Assembly: GCA_036927565.1 (NCBI GenBank)
Contig: JAYESD010000001.1
Span: forward strand, 140,047,415 to 140,111,414
DNA from: Tuctoria greenei
Taxonomy: Eukaryota > Streptophyta > Magnoliopsida > Poales > Poaceae
Length of the DNA stretch: 64,000 bases
Reading direction: 5' to 3'
A model generated the notes under the pieces. That model was given only the letters and a program-made list of their open reading frames with translations. It was not told where the DNA came from and did not search any database. This document shows positions 34,419 through 45,229 of this stretch, piece after piece (the stretch's first letter is position 1; each line of letters begins with the position of its first letter). A program made the position numbers and the translations under genes.

Positions 34419-35900
34419 TGAATGTGGCCTAGAGGGGGGGGGGGGGTGAATAGGCTCTTTTGAAATTTAGTCGGAACCTGGAACACTTAACAAACCGATC
34501 AAATCCCGAGATATCGGACTAGTCCGGTAGAGTGCAGACTAGTTCGGTGTGTGTGGACTGGATTGATCAAGTTTGATCAATGATTTCAATACAAGCACAG
34601 TACCCAGCGGAATATAGTATGTAACTTGCAAGTATTGAGTCAATGAAGCCAAGCATAATGAAAATCAATTCTTGTTTCAAAGTTTTAACGTAGGTTATGC
34701 AAGATTGACAAAACCCTAGAATGTAATATGAAAAGTAAGAACAATTTTGACACAAGAGTTTATCCCGTGGTTCGGTTCCCATAGAGGCAACCTACATCCA
34801 TGTTGAGGAGCCCACGAAAGGACCAGGTATTGACTGACCCTAACCTCATCAAATCGCCATAAAGGCCAATTGTCTTCCACTATCACAAGGGGCAAATCAC
34901 CAAGTTCAAGGGGCCTTCTCACAAGTTGAGGGCTCCTCAAGATTACAAAGCAAACACCACCAAGAACACACTCGTAAGTTCAACAATGAAACAACAGGAG
35001 TGTGTTAGAGATCAAACCCAAGAGCTCAAATGTGTGAATCGTGTCTCTCCTTTGATCCAAGATGAATCCTCAAGGATTTGATCTTTCTTGCGTTAGATTG
35101 TGTGGAGAGATGTGTTTTCTAAGCTCTTGGAGGGTGTGACGATGCATGGGGTCGAGAGAGTTGAAGGTAGGGCTGTCCACATCTAATTATAGGGTGTTTC
35201 CAAAAGTTACCGTTAGGGTTTCGAGGGTCCGGACTAGTTCGTGGTGGAGTCCAGACTAGTTCGGTGTGCGACGTGCAGGAAACCCTAAGTGTCCAGGAAT
35301 ATCGGACTTGTCCGGCTAGGAGCAGACTTGTCTGATTTTAGTCAGAAAGGTTTTCGGACTTGTCCGTGGTGATATCGGACTAGTCCGGCATGGTGATACC
35401 CTTAGTGAATAGAGGACAAGTCCGCATTTGGAGGACTTGTCCAATTTTAGTCAGAGGGTTTTTCGGACTAGTTCGTCGAGAGATAGGACTTGTCCGTTTT
35501 TAGTCAGAGGAGTTACCGGACTAGTCTGAACATTATCGGACTAGTCCAGTGTGGACAAGTCTGCACTGGCAGGACTTGTCCGAACCTATCTAGAGAGGAT
35601 ATCAGACTAGTCCGGTGTATATCGGACTAGTCCGTTTTTCCTGTGAAATGTGAAGTGTGTGAGGATTTTGTTTTTGTGCTTGAGCTCTTGGGATGTGTTA
35701 CACCAACACACTCCAAACACAATGATATATTCTGTTCAGCTCTTGAGCTCTTTTCCGAATTGATCCTCATTCTCCTTTCTTTTTGGCACTTTCTTCATTC
35801 TTTCATTAAAACCTGCGCTCATCTCAATAGTGTGATTAGGATCTCATTTGTTTGTCATAAATCAACCAAAACCCACAAGGGATGCCTAGATGCACTTTCA
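34419..35900 (-). repeat. Copia 2, 5' LTR
   Basis: 1482 bp, matching 24314-25796. Palindrome array at 35228-35634. The TATA word is mutated (minus CTATAATTA at 35184-35192), which would weaken this promoter. Confidence 0.92.
35228..35634. repeat. U3 palindrome array, Copia 2 5' LTR
   Basis: Same order of about 16 words as 25124-25530. Confidence 0.9.
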
Positions 35901-35904
35901 ATAT

Positions 35905-36002
35905 GGAAGAGGGGGGAGGAGGGGGCGTCCATGGAAGTGGGGGGGGGGGGGGGTGCGGACATGGATGGGGAAGAGGGGGGCAACCATGGAGGGGGAGGGT
36001 GA
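35905..36002. repeat. G-rich tract right of Copia 2
   Basis: Continuation of the CCATGGA/G-run tract interrupted by Copia 2, including a run of about 15 G near 35939-35953. Confidence 0.7.
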
Positions 36003-36008
36003 GCTTAC

Positions 36009-36110
36009 CTTGAGGTGGTGGAGCGGCGGCGGCGGCATCAATGACGGTGGGTGCTGCGAGCGGCGGCGAGCGTGTGGAGCGAATGTGACGACGACAGGAT
36101 ACTCAGTTTG
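36009..36110 (-). other. Possible first exon of the CACTA transcript
   Basis: On the minus strand a GC-rich stretch with an ATG (MPPPPLHHLK) ends at a strong donor (CTCAAG/GTAAGC, GT at 36008-36007), just inside the 5' subterminal array. The position fits the first, mostly non-coding exon of En/Spm-type transcripts. No proof of splicing. Confidence 0.35.
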
Positions 36111-36129
36111 GAAATGAGTCGGGAGAAGG

Positions 36130-36356
36130 GTATATGCCTTTAATCTGCGACGGCCAGGTTAACTGCGACGACCCTAGGGTTGGCCGTCAGAATTAACTAT
36201 ATTTACGACAGCTTAAGAAACCGACTGTCGCAAATAAGCATTATTTGCGATGGCTGGCCTATTTGTGATGGCTCCCAGGTCGTCCATCGCAAATTAGCCA
36301 CCTATTTGCGATGACCTTCATTATTTGCGATGACCGACCGTTGCAAATTGATCCGG
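36130..36356. repeat. CACTA right subterminal repeat array
   Basis: About ten copies of the GCGACGGCC / GGCCGTCGCAAAT word in both orientations, mirroring 5191-5570. Confidence 0.85.
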
Positions 36357-36386
36357 CCATTGCAAATGGTCGCGTTTCCTGTAGTG
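36357..36386 (-). repeat. CACTA right terminal inverted repeat
   Basis: Ends TTTCCTGTAGTG, followed by the TSD AAT (36387-36389). Confidence 0.9.
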
Positions 36387-37736
36387 AATGGAGCACACAT
36401 ACCCTAGAAATCAAGTTCCACTCAAATTCCGGAGAGTTCAATTTAGATTTTAAGTATCTCAATTTGATTCTCCCAGTCTCTCCTTTATGTGTAGTGGAAA
36501 TATGTCCCCACCAAGGCATTAGCCTAATTTCGTCCTACCTCTAAATAAGGCTTGTATGTGAAGCTTGGTAGGAAATATAGTAGGCATATTTGCAACACAT
36601 AACATTGCTAAGTCAAAAAAGCAAGCCTTAGGAGAAATCAATTCAAAAATATATGATTCAAGACTTGTGCATGTGTGATGAAATGGAGGTGGATGTGGAT
36701 ATTTGAGATGACTCCTTTTTGAGTGGACTCTCTTATTTTGCAGGGATGAAACATGGCTATTTTTTTTCTTTTTCTTTTCTCATGCTTTTGAAGTAAGCAC
36801 ACATTTTCTTTTTCTTGTAGTCACGTCTTCTACTCGCTTTTTATGCAAGAAAGTTTGAGAGAGTACTAATGATGAAGGGTATGGAGTTTCTCTTTTTATT
36901 GTGGAATGGTGGTATGATGGGAATTTGCTTACTTTTAATATAGAATTATAGCATGTGCAAGTGAAGTCTTGAATTCAAAAGTAATGAATGAAATCTCACA
37001 TAGGTCTATACTAGTTTGACAAAGCTCAATGTGAAGACAAATAGCATATGCATAAGGTTTACCAGTGTAATGTATCATATGGCTTTGGTAGGTATTTCCA
37101 ATCAAATGAGGATAACTTAAATCTTTTTAGAATTTCTCCAGAAATCTAGGTTTCACTATTAAACTGGGAATGGCAGCCCTATCACTATATCATACCTCAC
37201 AACAACTTAGAATCGGATTAAGCTTTTGCTACCCACAATTTCTAAATCAAGGCAAAAGCAATTCTAGCCAATGAAAGCAATATTTTGGAGAGTAGTAAGT
37301 TGTAAACTAGGGACTTAGGAAAATTAAAACAGAGCAACTATTCATCATTTCATCTATGTGAATTCCAAATCATTCTTACCGCACATCTTTTATTTTATTT
37401 TGAAAGCAAATCTACTCTACTTTTTTTGTTCTTTTTTTATATGCAAGGTGGATGATGGGTGAATGGAAATAAATATACAAGGGGTGTGATACAAGTTACG
37501 TCAAGTGGGGGTCCTCCCTCAAGTTTGTTCTTGTTCAAGGTCCGTGCTAGGGGCTAAAACCCTAACGACGGATGTAGGCCACGAGGTTGGCCTAACCTTG
37601 TTGCAGCATGGCTTTGACATTGGAGGGTTGAGTGTCGATGTTGGGTTGCCTTCCATGGGTTCAACGAGTGTGGTCGAGGATAGTGGTGATAATGTCGCTC
37701 ATCCACACCTAAGGTTCCCATAGGTTGGATGTATTT

Positions 37737-38101
37737 TGTTATTCCATAGCTAAGGTATTGATAACCCTTAGCTACAAAGGAATGACGTGCACTCAACATG
37801 GTTGAGTATGTTCCGTCATTCTTTGGTTGAGTTGTATCATACCTTCTTACCATAAAGAAATGTTTTGAGTACGATCCTGTTATTCCTTGGCTAAGGTACA
37901 TCATACCTATAACCACAAAGAAATGACGTGCACTCAACATGGGTTGAGGGTGATCCATTGTTCCTTGGCTAAGGTATAAAATACCTTCTAGCCACATAGG
38001 AACAACTTGCACCCAATATACATTGGATGTGATCTTGTCATTCCTTGCTTAAGGTTCATCATACCTTTTAGCCACAAAGGAATAACTTACACCCAATGAT
38101 G
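37737..38101. repeat. Five tandem ~78-bp units, each a potential hairpin
   Basis: Units start at about 37737, 37815, 37879, 37957 and 38036. Each has ATTCCTTGGCTAAGGTA followed, after a few bases, by its near inverted copy TACCTTTAGCCACAAAGGAAT, then ACTTGCACTCAACAT-like DNA. The 152-codon minus-strand frame across it (38012-37554) is open mainly because 78 is a multiple of three. Confidence 0.75.
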
Positions 38102-40079
38102 GTGGCAATTCCCTTGGGTTTGAATGAGTGCTTAGAATAGTTGAGAGCATAATGCTCTCACATATCCGTAGCAGCCCATTGGTTGCTCACGGAGGGTTTC
38201 CATGTCAAATCTCCGACCTCGTATAGTTATGGTTGACCTTCGGGCTTAATTTCTGATAGGTAGCAACCATCCTAATCTACTCCTTGGCCAAGAGATATTG
38301 AAATGGAATATTCTTAGGGTTTCCAACAATCGAATCTTTGAATGCCTGCATAGTTATTTTACTCCCGCAAACTTCCTCTCTATAATAGAGAGGAATGGTT
38401 AGCTCCCGATACTTGTACAAATGAATTTCTGGGTTAGGTAACTGAATCTTCATTTGTACATATAGGGAAGAACAAAATCAAAGATGCAATGGGCCCAATT
38501 TCAAGTGTATTCATGAACAATGTATGAATCATTGATAGGAGTGAGGCTTTATGGATAAATCAATTTGCACATTTTTCTAAAGCTCCTAATCATAGCAATG
38601 CAAGTGATATAAATACACTATATGGATCCCTTCATCTTGTAAATTTTCTAACCATCATAGCTTGTTACACAAGAGCAATGTTTATCATTTAGGTCATGGC
38701 AAACAAGATTCTCAATTTTATCCTCCTGATCATTTTTAATTTTCTTGCTTAGGAATTTGAATTTTTGTGATCCATGCATGAATGAGTTTCAAATCAAAAT
38801 TATGGATATCACTATTCCTAGGTTGCTACATACCAATTCAACCATTAAGTTATTCCATAAGCATTACCTAGGCAGAAAATGTCTAAGTCAATTTCAGCAA
38901 TGCTCATGAAATTTTAGGTACTTGTTTAAATTTATTCCCAAGTAAGGTGACATTCTTTTTGAAGAATCAAAAAGAGTAATGCCAACGCTTACTCTCTTGA
39001 GGATGCATAAGAATTTAATCATGAGAAGGTGTCAACCTTCCTTACCAATGTAAGCAAAAATCATTCAATCCCAATGTAATTCCAACAATGGAAAATTTTA
39101 AACTTGTACCTCAATTTGAAGAGCAGTCTTGGTTGAAGGTCGTTGCGTGAGAAACTCACGACCATGGATTTTGGTGTAGCCTTCATGTTTAATGTCTCTT
39201 GCCAAGTTGAGGTTGAAGTTGAATGAGGTTCATCCTGTTCCTCCATTGGACCACCATCTTGAGCATTCCTCCACCATGAACTCAAAATGAGATCGATGGA
39301 GGGATATGCGCTTGATGGGGCATTCCAACCTCTTCACAATTTTTTTCCTGGCTACACTAATAATCAAGAACAAACAAAACAAATCGAAAACGGGTTATGT
39401 TAGCTAAAAAGCATGTTGTACCCTTTGTCAAATTGTTTTTCTCAACTTGAAACAATTTGCAAATGCATTGAATTATTAAGGGAAATATTTTTCATTTGAA
39501 TTAGGAAGATGAATCAAGTGGTTACGCCCAAGGTTCATGTCCAAACAAATTTATTTCCTAATTCAAAATTTTAGTTTTATGATGGTTGGAAATTTTACTT
39601 TCTAATATGCAAGTGTGAACATTCAAACATGCTAAATGTAAATGCAAAGATTGATGAGAATTTCAAATATGCAATGGGAAATCAAATATGAGATAGCTAC
39701 CAATTAACCTATTGGCAAGGACTCACTGAATTTTTGAAGCCCGATGAGTGAGACTTACCTCCGTCCTATTTAGTGCGATGATTTGTTGTCCAATCCCGAA
39801 GTTGAATATGTGGACAACTTCTCTTGATTGACATGTCAAAACTCCCTTGGCATGTCGGTTTGACATGTGGACCACATGATGGCCCTAGCCTCTCCGTTAT
39901 TTTGATGAAGACTTGTTGATGTAGTTGCGGCTTTTCCCTCTTAAGGATACTCTCTTGTGAGCATGGTGAGGCTTGTTCTTCTTTAGGGGTGTCACTTTGA
40001 CCTTCTTGATGTTCTTTTGAGTTAACCCGTACTTTGATCTTAGATCAAAAGCTTCCTTGGGTATGGTGACATGTGGACT

Positions 40080-40460
40080 CCACAATCAAACAAGAAATGC
40101 TTTATTTACAATGTTACTTGCCCTAGGTTGCATGAGCTTGGTCGAATGGTAGGAATCCCAACAAGTGATTGTGGGATATCTTGGATCTTAAGTTTCTTTT
40201 CCTTGGCCAAGAGCTTCATGTTGTCTTGATTTCTTGATTGGCCATGTACAAGATACTTCAAGGTAGGCTAGTTGAACTTAAAACCCATGAAATCCTAATA
40301 GCCTCCTTGATTATAAGGGTGATATTGATTTCACCCTTGACCTACTTGTTGTTGATAGCCACTGGAGTTGTTGTTGGGAAATGATCCTCATGGGTCTTTG
40401 GGAAATGATTCCCCAAGTGGCCCATGTTGACATGGATTTTCACAAATCATGTGAATATCC
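40080..40460 (-). pseudogene. Possible gag remnant of the LARD-like element
   Basis: Minus-strand conceptual translation with stops gives a Gln/Asn/Tyr/Gly-rich stretch (NNSSGYQQQVGQG, QYHPYNQGGY) preceded by MDIHMICENPCQHGPLG. Its composition resembles the Gly/Asn/Gln-rich region around the gag zinc knuckle of Athila/TAT elements. No complete CCHC is visible. Weak. Confidence 0.3.
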
Positions 40461-40999
40461 ATGACTTGGATCATCCAAACACTTCTCCATTGGCTTGAGC
40501 TTCATGATACTTCAATGGGAGGTGTAGTTCCTTAGCTAGAATGTCCACCTTGTAAGTGGTGTGCATGCCAAGCTAAAGGAACTAGAGCACTCTTCAATCC
40601 ACCCCTTAAGTACAGACCATATTCTCATCCATGATGAATGAGAATATGACTCCTTCAGCTCCAACACAAAGGTGGCCATGGATTGGTGGACCAACCCATG
40701 ACATGAATGTTGGATGAGGAGCCAACTATCCACCCTATGGTAGAGGCAAATCAAGAAGAACTCTTGGAGCCTCCCCCAAGCTTGGGGATGGATGACTTTG
40801 GCTCCTACTAGAAGATGAAATTCTTCCGCGAAAGGTAATTGTGTTGCCTAGCAGACATTTGTTAAGGTACGCCTTGAATCATCTTGTAGTTGAGTACTGG
40901 CGTCCTCGTCGGCCATCCCATGGAATGGGTTAGCCAACACTACCCCGTTGTAACACTCTCATTTTTAGTAACATGCATTGCATACATACTCATGCATAA

Positions 41000-41201
41000 G
41001 GCCCTGTTTGGTACAGCTTCTACTGCAACTTCTTCATAAAAATAAGCTGAAGCTGTGCCAAATAGGAAACTTCTGTAACAGCTTCTTAGTTCAGCTGCTT
41101 CTCAGAATGAACTAAAAGCAGGACATAAGCAGAAGCTGCTTTCCACCAGCTTTTCATACAAGCTGCTTTTGTAACAAGTTCCAGCTGTGCCAAACAGGGC
41201 C
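41000..41201. mobile_element. Tourist-like MITE (PIF/Harbinger type)
   Basis: 202 bp with 19-bp terminal inverted repeats GGCCCTGTTTGGTACAGCT (one mismatch), flanked by TAA on both sides (40997-40999 and 41202-41204). It is absent from the partner LTR (about 47957), which shows it arrived after the Tekay insertion. No coding capacity. Confidence 0.88.
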
Positions 41202-41381
41202 TAAGACATTAGTAGAACAAAAGAGAAGAAAAATAAAAGATAATATACATATATATATACATAAATATGTGTAGGTAATAAGAAAAGTGAATGAGAATAT
41301 AAAATATACAATAAAAAAATAAATATAAACAAATGAAGAATATATATGAAAAAAATACAAAACAAATGCATATAAAACCTA

Positions 41382-41406
41382 TAATAATAATAATATAATA
41401 ATAATG

Positions 41407-41446
<40 letters not shown>
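41382..41446. repeat. (TAA)n microsatellite in Tekay U3
   Basis: Trinucleotide repeat with one or two interruptions. The partner is at 48139-48201. Confidence 0.9.
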
Positions 41447-41447
<1 letters not shown>

Positions 41448-41448
41448 G

Positions 41449-41476
41449 GAACTTTCTTGAAGTTTCTAGAACTTCC
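41449..41476. promoter_or_regulatory. Heat-shock-element-like run in Tekay U3
   Basis: Five consecutive, correctly spaced units of alternating GAA and TTC separated by 2 bp, then a sixth imperfect one (TCC). Further GAA/TTC words follow to about 41600. This is the consensus for heat-shock factor trimers. It lies about 210 bp upstream of the TATA box. The other LTR keeps three-unit runs at 48221-48233 and 48260-48272. Confidence 0.65.
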
Positions 41477-41688
41477 CAAAAGTTTCTGGAATTGTTTGAA
41501 AGTTTTGTAATCTTCCGGAACCTTCTGGGGGAAGCTTCTGAAAGTTTTCGGGGAAAGTTTGGAAAGTTCCGGGGAAGCTTTGAAGTTTCCCGGGAAAGCT
41601 TATTTCTCCTGAAACTTAACCGAGTGTGACTGTCCCGACTCGTGGCCAAGTCGGACTCTGGCTTAGCGCCAGGTACCGAGCCCCCCGG

Positions 41689-41698
41689 CTATAAAAAG
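41689..41698 (+). promoter_or_regulatory. Tekay 5' LTR TATA box
   Basis: CTATAAAAAG after a C-rich stretch. The 3' LTR has lost two bases at this place (CGGATAAAAAG, about 48412-48422). Confidence 0.65.
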
Positions 41699-43790
41699 CA
41701 CCCCTACCTTGGTTGTCAAATTAAGTACAATTTTTCCCTAGCGTACGTGAGTCAAGCCAGCGGCGCTAGGAGAGAAAAACCCTAGTCCCGGGTAGAAAAA
41801 GGGGGCCGCAACAAGGAAAAAAAGGGAGAAGAGAAAAGAGAAGAAAACAAGAAAGAGAAGGAAGGAGCCGCCGTCCGCCGGAGATCGTCGTGCCGTCAGA
41901 GGATCATTGTGCTATCTACTTCGTCTACACTACGCCTCTGTTCTGCGATCCTTCAAGCCGCTGCACCTATAGTAGGATACGTTTTTCCGAGACGAATATG
42001 AGCAACGTAATAGATCTAATACCCAAAATTTAATCGTAGTTGCACCTACATCTATTTTATTTCAGCGTCCCTAATTATCGCTAAAACCCCCCGTAAACTC
42101 GCATGAACATATATGAACTAGTTGTATCTAATTAACAAACAACTGTAAACAATTAATTACCGAGCCTTGCATGCATTCATTGCATATTGATTAATATGTG
42201 TGCATTGTATTGATTCATATGTTTTTTCATGTATGTGTGTGATCACGAGTAGAGGGACGTGCTCAAGAGGCTGTGTACGAAGATTTTCAGAAACAAGACC
42301 TCGAAGCGCTTGAGCAACCCTATCCGTTGGAGCAAGGCAAGTGTCCTTGATCATTTTGATTCACTTTTTGAAATGTTTTGTTTGCAAAACTGCATGCTGG
42401 TGTCAAATTGATGAGAAACCCATGATAGGTGTTTACTAGACTTGGTTTACCATCCTTGTTGCTTGGAATGTATTGTAGAGAGTCGGGAAATGTATTTTTA
42501 CCTTTTTGCTTCGTTCTAATTAATTGGGATGGGAAAACAACCAAATGGATTAATTATGAATTAATGAACTCATGGATGATGTGAATTGGTGAACATGATT
42601 AATTGGTAACATGGGACTTGGGAGATCTAAGCAAGCATGGTTTATGGATTGGGTTGGACGATATGGTTGTTTGCTTGCCTTTGATCTAAGGACCGGTTCA
42701 TGCGAGAATAAGCCAGGACTACAATGCCACCACAAGGCCAAGTATGGGTGCAGCTTAGCCAATTAATTAGGTGTATTGCCAACATTGTTCGGATCATTTT
42801 GAGGAGCGAGGAATGAGAGTCAGTTAGGTTTGCAATAGTGACGGGACTGCCCTGGGATTGGAATGGCACAAGAGGGGGCCCTTGGTTGGATGTGCTCAGT
42901 TGGAGGCATCACCACTGGTGAAACCTTAGTGGGTCTGAATATGCTGGTAGTCCCTTTGTAATGGCTATTTTGTGATCTCTTGGCCATACACCTAAGGAAG
43001 TGTAATTTGCATAAGGGAGGTTCCTTTAGTCGCCGACGGGTGATGAAATCACGAACTTGTGGGTAAAGTGGTAAAACCTCTGCAGAGTGTTAAAAACTAT
43101 CATGATAGCTGTGCTCCCGGCCACGAGTACCTGGATGACCTACATGATTAGAGGGAACTTGATATTTGGGATGGTTGGTTATGGTTATGGTTATGTATTG
43201 AGTTATGATAAATGGACATGGATGGTGATGATGGTAATAATCTGGTATATGGAGGAATAATTGATTATGGTTTCGTATTATGTTAATTATGTGGGATATG
43301 ATTGGATTACTTCACATAGACATAGTATGATGCTTTTTATACATTTTAAATGTACTTTTTAGAAATTAGACATTGTTTATTATCATGCTTTGTTTAAGCT
43401 ACATGTCATACTTTCCCACACTTTCTGAGTACGACATGTATTCACCCTTGCAATTCTCCTCACCAACAGTTTCAGGTGATGTTTGGGAGTATCCTAATGA
43501 TAATGCGGAGTACTAAGATGTCTGCTGTCGTCGACTTGCCTGTGTTATGCTTGGAGCTGCGCTACCCTATTTGCTTAGTTTAGATTATTTTCCACTGCAG
43601 CATAAGTTTCATTATTAGTATGATTTTTATAGTTGTAATTTAAGGAATATTGTAATAAAAGTACTTAATTAATTAGTGTTGTGGTAATTTTCTGTATATC
43701 GTTTGTGATGCACTCGTGCATGTGTGTTCAAAATTCTGGGCACACATATGTGTCACACTTGGTTCATTTTTGGAATCGAGTGTAACAAAT

Positions 43791-43808
43791 TGGTATCAGA
43801 GCCACAGG
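43791..43808 (+). other. Tekay primer binding site
   Basis: TGGTATCAGAGCCACAGG, complementary to the initiator-Met tRNA 3' end, 3 bp after the LTR. Confidence 0.9.
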
Positions 43809-44067
43809 TTGACCGTAGGACGCAGCCTAGATAGAATGAACACTTTAGAGCACATAGAAGCACTCAGGAAGTGATGTGGTATCTTTGGTGTGCTGACTGC
43901 TATGTAATGTTGCTTGTATGCTTGTGTGCTTAGTAGAGGATTGTGGGATACTTTAGCACTTGCCACATCCATATAGGCTAGTATAGGTAGTTGCTTAGTT
44001 CATATCCCTTGATGCATATAGTTGGGGATATTTTCTAAATCCTTCTATCTCTTGCTCTTTCCTTTAG
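43809..44067 (+). other. Tekay leader
   Basis: Untranslated leader between the PBS and the gag start. No feature seen. Confidence 0.6.
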
Positions 44068-45229
44068 ATGTCGAGGACCCGTAACCAAAGGGATGCCAAT
44101 GAGAATGATGAGAACAATGGAGCACCTCATAATAATAATGGACCTAGACCTGAGGCTGTCAACCTTCAGCAGTTGTTAGATATGCAGAATCACCTTATGT
44201 AGATCTTGATGCAGACTTTAGGACAACTGCAGGCCAATAATTAGAATCAGCCCCACATGCCTCCACAACCGCCACCCTCGCCGCCTCATAACAAATTGGG
44301 AGAGTTTATGAGGACTAGGCCACCCACCTTTGTTCAAGCCACTGATCCTATGGAGCTGATGATTGCCTGAAATCTATGGAGAAGAAGCTCTCTATTGTCC
44401 AATGCAATGACAGGAGAAGGTTCTTTTTGTGTCCCACCAACTAGTTGGAGCAGCTGCGGATTGGTGGGATTTACTATGTAACGCCTATGAAAATCAAGAG
44501 ATGATCACTTGGGCTGAATTCAAAGAGAGATTCCGCTCTCAGTTTGTTCCTGAAGGTGTTATAATCTTGAAGAGGCAGAAGTTTGAGAACTTAAGGTAGG
44601 GAAAGTCAAGCGTGAGTGAGTACCTCAATAAATTTACTCAACTATAATGGTATGCCCCAGAGTATGTCAACCGGGATAGCCGCAAGTGGTACTTGTTTAT
44701 GAGAGGCTTAAACAATGAGATTCAAGTTTAGTTGATTTATTGTGATTATGCAAGTTTCCAGAAGCTTGTGGACAAGGCCATTGTGGTTGAAAACAAGGTT
44801 CGTGAGATGGAACAAGACAATAAGAGGAAGGCACTATATCAAGGACAACCACAAGGAAGTAATGTTCGACCTCGCTTTGCACCACCAAATGTGCCATACT
44901 ACAACCCCTCTGCTCCTGCATATCACGCTGCAATTCCACTGCGCCCAGCTCAGCCCTGTGCAGCAACGCCCGCTATGCAAGCACCTCGCCCTCCAATGCC
45001 TCATGCGCCCTGTGCCAACTTTCCTGCAAATGCTCAAAACCAAGCTCATCCAAACAATTCTGGTGTAGCAAGGTCTTGCTATACTTGTGGTGAGGTAGGA
45101 CACTTTGCATCTCAATGTCCTAAGTCAGGCCTTGGTGAGGGAAATAATGCTCCAAGACAGAACCCAATCCTGAATGGAGGAGCGCCACAAGGCAACGTGG
45201 ACCGCATAATATTTTTCGTGGCAAGGTGA
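44068..45229 (+). pseudogene. gag: Tekay gag
   Basis: Start at 44068 (MSRTRNQRDANENDEN). Stops near 44202 and 44241 and a frameshift near 44370 break the N-terminal half. The retrotransposon gag core is recognisable around 44450-44720 (GAAADWW, TWAEFKERFRSQFVPEG, SVSEYLNKFTQ). The last 165 codons (44732-45229) are open, with a Pro/Ala-rich linker and the zinc knuckle CYTCGEVGHFASQC. Neighbouring protease overlaps its end in another frame. Confidence 0.8.

Larger units (their letters stand above)
24314..35900 (-). mobile_element. Copia Maximus/SIRE-type element 2
   Basis: LTRs at 24314-25796 and 34419-35900. On the minus strand: PBS, gag, protease, integrase, RT, RNase H, extra ORF, PPT, as in Copia 1. 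It is the better-preserved copy (YVDD and integrase DDE present) but still has stops and frameshifts. Unlike Copia 1 it lacks a TSD: the flanks are CAGCC (24309-24313) and ATATG (35901-35905). Confidence 0.92.
5161..36386 (-). mobile_element. CACTA (En/Spm-type) DNA transposon carrying two Copia insertions
   Basis: The left end reads CACTACAGGAA and the right end TTCCTGTAGTG. The two inverted ends stay similar over about 30 bp (both go on to ATTTGCAATGG). The flanks carry a perfect 3-bp target duplication AAT (5158-5160 and 36387-36389), as expected for this superfamily. Subterminal arrays of the TTTGCGACGG word lie inside both ends. Two transposase genes are on the minus strand. Of the 31.2 kb, about 23 kb are the Copia insertions, leaving an original element of about 8 kb. 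It is inserted in the internal region of the LARD-like element. Confidence 0.92.
36390..40948 (-). other. Internal region of the LARD-like element
   Basis: 4.5 kb between the CACTA and the Tekay element. No RT, integrase, RNase H or protease motif is seen on either strand, and short open frames are unconvincing. It contains AT-rich DNA, a tandem hairpin repeat (37737-38101) and a faint gag-like stretch at 40080-40460. Lack of pol together with intact LTR, PBS and PPT signals is what defines the element as non-autonomous. Confidence 0.65.
40949..43787 (+). repeat. Tekay 5' LTR (contains a MITE)
   Basis: 2839 bp, ending GAGTGTAACA. About 2.64 kb without the MITE at 41000-41201. Contains a (TAA)n tract (41382-41446), heat-shock-like units (41449-41600), a TATA box (41689-41698), and a long R/U5 resembling that of the solo LTRs. 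Confidence 0.92.

Noticed and set aside
37554..38012. 152-codon repetitive ORF on the minus strand
   Set aside because: Unit length of 78 bp keeps the frame open by chance; no independent evidence of coding.
41201..41649. Minus-strand open frames with long Leu or Tyr runs
   Set aside because: They come from the (TAA)n microsatellite in the Tekay LTR.
43791..43808. tRNA-like TGGTATCAGAGC words, possible tRNA gene
   Set aside because: Only the 3' tRNA-complementary stretch is present, next to an LTR; it is a primer binding site, as at 16217 and 34402.
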